DNA from: Pogona vitticeps
Taxonomy: Eukaryota; Chordata; Lepidosauria; Squamata; Agamidae
Assembly (NCBI RefSeq): GCF_051106095.1
Contig: NC_135789.1
Location: 18,647,501 to 18,711,500, forward strand
Direction: 5' to 3'
DNA: 64,000 nucleotides
Position numbers and translations under genes: made by a program
Part shown: piece after piece, positions 52,741 through 64,000 of the stretch
Numbering within the stretch: position 1 is the first letter of the stretch
Layout of the letters: every line of letters begins with the position of its first letter
The notes under the pieces: model-generated
Database searches by the model: none
Told to the model about the DNA's origin: nothing
What the model saw: the letters and a program-made list of their open reading frames with translations, nothing else

Positions 52741-53943
52741 GATTTATGATTGATTGAAAAAAACAATACATACAAATTATTCTCCATGGAAAGACCACCA
52801 GAATGATCAATAGAGTCCCCCCCCCCCCATAATACTGCCAGTGCCGACTGGAGACTCCCATTTCCTGGGGGGGTGGGGCATGATGAATCTACTCCATGTT
52901 TTCTTCCGAACTTTGCAGGAATTATCCAAGAATTTGAACCCATCTGGGAGAGAAGATTTGGGACTTTGGATCCATCTTGACAGCCAGGGATGGTCCGCCA
53001 ACTCCCCAAAACAGGTTCCGCACCTCAGATACCACTTGTAAAGTTTGGACCGAAAATGGGAATGGAATCTAGCCACCCACCCACCCCGGTGGGGGAGAAT
53101 GGGTGGGGGAGAATGGTGTTCCCCAGCCTGAATCCTGCCACCCCAGATAAGTCCTCTGTAAACAACAAAAAGAGTAAGTTTCCGCTAGGAAAAGCGAGAG
53201 GACTGTTTGAAAAGGATTTTTCTCTCTTCTGCCTGACCATGCCAAGTTCGGACAAAAGTCCGGAGCAGACCCACCCCCTTCCCCTCGTCTGCATCCCGCC
53301 TGATCCTCTTCCTTCGGGGCTCGGCATGGAGCATGGTGTGTAAGGCGCGGCACACACAGTTTTTCCCAAATAGATATACATTATTATTATTTTAGATCTC
53401 TATCTATATATATGTATATATTTTACACACATTGGATTAATTTGCGCGAGAAACTAGATATGGCTTTCTGTGATTCAGTCAAGAGCAGGGGAAAGGGGGG
53501 GTGAGGTGGAATGGAGACGGTAGCCAAACTTTGGTCAGGAACAATGTGGAAATGGGGGAGACGCCTGCTCCCCCAGATCTTCCCTGGTCTCCCGGCCCAG
53601 GAAGCTGTGCGCCCCCCCCCCATTGAGAAGCCCCCTCATCCGGCATCCGCTTGCTTTCCGAGGAGGCAAATTCCCATAGACCGCCTCCCCGTCCTGCCCC
53701 AATACAAGAGACAAGAGCAGGTGACCCCCCCGAGGGTCCCGAAGGCCCCCCTCCTTCCCGTCGCCGTTTCGGGGTGAAGGCTGCTTTTTGCAGAGCGAAG
53801 GATGGTCAGCATGACAGAAAAGGAGCCACAATGGATTTCACTGAACGGCCCGCTCGTTCGGCCACCCCACGGGGGCTCATGGACTCTTGGACTCCACTTC
53901 CCCACGACGCGTGCCCCACGCCCTCCCCACTTGGGGTCAAGGG

Positions 53944-62496
<8,553 letters not shown>

Positions 62497-62614
62497 TCAG
62501 GGTGCGCACCATAGCGCCCGGCCTGTGAGCTACAAGTGTGCAAAGCATGTCGGATTTCACCAGCTGCTTAGCTCATCTTTGCTGCTGATCAGCAAGTGCG
62601 GCACCTTTTAATAA

Positions 62615-62770
62615 TAACAATGATCTCAGGACGGCAGAGTTGGACGGGACCCCTAAAGATCATCCAGCCCAGCCCCTGTCAAGAAGACCCCATGGGGGAT
62701 TCGAACTCCCAACCTTTGGATTCCACAACTAGAGACCAAAACCCCTACGCTATCCAGCCAGCTAAATAAC
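62615..62770 (-). mobile_element. tRNA-headed SINE with CR1-like tail (antisense)
   Basis: The clearest copy: on the minus strand an A-box-like 'tagcgtagggg', a B box 'gttgggagttcgaatccccc', and the tail 'gatgatctttaggggtcccg' ending in (ATT)n. It lies in HCN2 intron 3, about 140 bp upstream of exon 4. Confidence 0.82.
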
Positions 62771-62804
62771 TGAACCTTAACTTGGACATTTCACACCTTC
62801 ATCC

Positions 62805-62960
62805 TTATCGTCTTACAACTACAGAGCTGGAAGAGACCCTTAAGGATCATCTGGTCCAGCCCTGGTCCACGAGGCACACAGTGGGGGAATTCGAACTCCC
62901 AACCTTTGGCTCCACAGCCAGAGACCTCCACCCGACAGAGCTCTCCAGCAGTTCTTCAGC
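62805..62960 (-). mobile_element. tRNA-headed SINE with CR1-like tail (antisense)
   Basis: Same family and orientation as 62615-62770, only about 40 bp away: 'gagctggaagagacccttaa', 'ggatcatctggtccagccct', and the antisense B box 'gaattcgaactcccaacc'. Confidence 0.8.
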
Positions 62961-63262
62961 TGCCTTTCCCCACAACTCTTACATTGTCCATTCACACTCT
63001 GGGCACCTTTATCTAGACTGAAAAGTAAAGGATAAACCGTTTTTAACTCAAGAGGGTGGGCGGGTAAGGAATTGTCTTTTGTTTTTCTTATTTTCGCAAG
63101 GTTCATCACGGGCCGGGGATGTTTGCAAAAGCCGCTTCTGTGTTTTCAAAAGGATACTTCCTCCTCGGGAGAAAAATATTTTTTGTAGATGGCCAAAGAT
63201 CTACAGCCACTAAAAACTTCTTTTGTGCTCATAATACTCCTTGCCCCATTCCGGGTAGAGCA

Positions 63263-63908
63263 CCCAGTTTGGATGAACAGGAACTCATAAAGAGTCACGA
63301 CAGGTCCCGTCCTCCATGGACGAATAATTCGCCCTTTTGCTTTGTATTGGAAAGGACATAAAGAAACCAAAAATCAAAGCGGGAAAGACTCAACACCCAG
63401 GGACAGCAAATCACTCAGAGAGGCAACAGGAGAACTCTCCCAGCTTTGAGTTTGTAACAGCCTAAGGCGTTTTGGAGGGATTTCCCAGAACTCAGAACCC
63501 TTCGTTTCTGTCTAGCCTTTATTTTTCTAGCTTATGGCTGGGAAGACCTGCGGAGTAGCTGAAATACAAGTCAACCAACAACATAGCCAAAAGACCAGGC
63601 TATTTCTGCCTTGGATTTATCGTCTTCAGAAAGACACAACACGAAAGGAAAAACAAATGTGGAGGGAAAAGGAACAACTCAGGCCAATGACCTCCGAGTT
63701 CCCATCCCCTTAGCTGAGCCCTGGGGAGTGGGAGGACCAGCGACCGCTCCAGACACCATGGGTTTTCAACCTGGGTGTTGAGTCTTTTACTCTGTGATTT
63801 TTGGTTTCTTTACGTCCTTTCCAATACAAAGCAAAAGGGCGAATTATTCGTCCATGGAGGACGGGACCTGTCATGACTCTTTATGAGTTCCTGTTCATCC
63901 AAACTGGG
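63263..63908. repeat. Large inverted repeat (139-bp arms, 368-bp spacer)
   Basis: The left arm 63263-63401 and right arm 63770-63908 are reverse complements with only a handful of mismatches. Both arms are exactly 139 bp. It lies within HCN2 intron 3. I recognise no transposase or tRNA promoter in arms or spacer. Confidence 0.92.
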
Positions 63909-64000
63909 AGCCGTCTGATCACTCAGAGAAACTGGCCTGTGGAGGTTATTATTACAACTCCCAACGAATAGCATGGCTGGAAAGACAGCACCAGAAACCA

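Larger units (their letters stand above)
49590..53943 (-). other. HCN2: Probable HCN2 3'UTR (long form)
   Basis: No coding gene is recognised between the HCN2 stop and the poly(A) signal at 49602. The span includes the 93-bp-period minisatellite at 51970-52740 and an AT-rich block at about 53365-53435. Whether transcription really extends this far is an inference. Mammalian HCN2 3'UTRs are, as I recall, well under 1 kb. Confidence 0.4.

Noticed and set aside
51871-53009. Long Ser/Phe/Pro/His-rich frames of 187, 304 and 351 codons on the minus strand and a Lys/Glu/Gly-rich frame on the plus strand
   Set aside because: They are translations of the GGAA/93-bp minisatellite, which stays open in several frames because its period is a multiple of three.
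62690-62900. tRNA genes suggested by B-box-like gttcgaatcc sequences
   Set aside because: There is no cloverleaf; each is the head of a SINE with body and LINE-like tail, and similar copies recur through the window.

Overview
The window is vertebrate nuclear DNA and almost certainly comes from a squamate reptile (lizard or snake). The host genes are clear orthologues of genes on human 19p13.3. The repeats are squamate in style: BovB (RTE-clade) LINEs, CR1 LINE 3' ends, a second RTE-like LINE family, tRNA-headed SINEs, and short hAT and Tigger-like DNA elements. No LTR element or endogenous virus was recognised.

Three protein-coding genes are present. (1) 597-3970, plus strand: the last three coding exons of CDC34 (E2 ubiquitin-conjugating enzyme, including the catalytic cysteine), with a 3'UTR to about 5.26 kb; the 5' exons lie before base 1. 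(2) 8221-37000, plus strand: complete basigin (BSG/CD147) in eight coding exons. Every splice phase closes, giving a 383-residue three-Ig form, or 267 residues if the Ig0 exon is skipped. It has a CpG- and CCAAT-rich promoter and a 3'UTR that probably carries its own intron and ends near 39.2 kb. (3) 62472-53944, minus strand: the last five coding exons of the pacemaker channel HCN2 (pore to C-terminus, 597 residues). Its 5' exons lie beyond base 64000. Its first canonical poly(A) signal on the minus strand is 4.3 kb past the stop.

Layout: 1-5.3 kb CDC34; 5.3-7.6 kb intergenic; 7.65-8.22 kb BSG promoter; 8.2-39.2 kb BSG, whose 18.7 kb first intron holds a G-rich minisatellite zone, hAT mini-elements and a BovB LINE with a DNA transposon nested in it; 39.2-49.6 kb gene-poor convergent intergenic DNA with a second BovB and SINEs; 49.6-62.5 kb HCN2, with a 93-bp-period minisatellite in its probable 3'UTR and CR1, SINE and Tigger-like insertions in its introns; 62.5-64 kb HCN2 intron 3 with a large inverted repeat.

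The genes are neighbours by ancient synteny, not a pathway. Points most worth a second look: HCN2 is convergent with BSG here although the human genes run in tandem; there is a 139-bp-armed inverted repeat in HCN2 intron 3; a dispersed repeat lies within about 10 bp of the HCN2 exon 5 splice donor; six CCAAT boxes form three regularly spaced pairs in the BSG promoter; the HCN2 C-terminal tail is lengthened; and there is an unexplained coding-like segment in BSG intron 1. I saw no clear novel enzyme or defence system.
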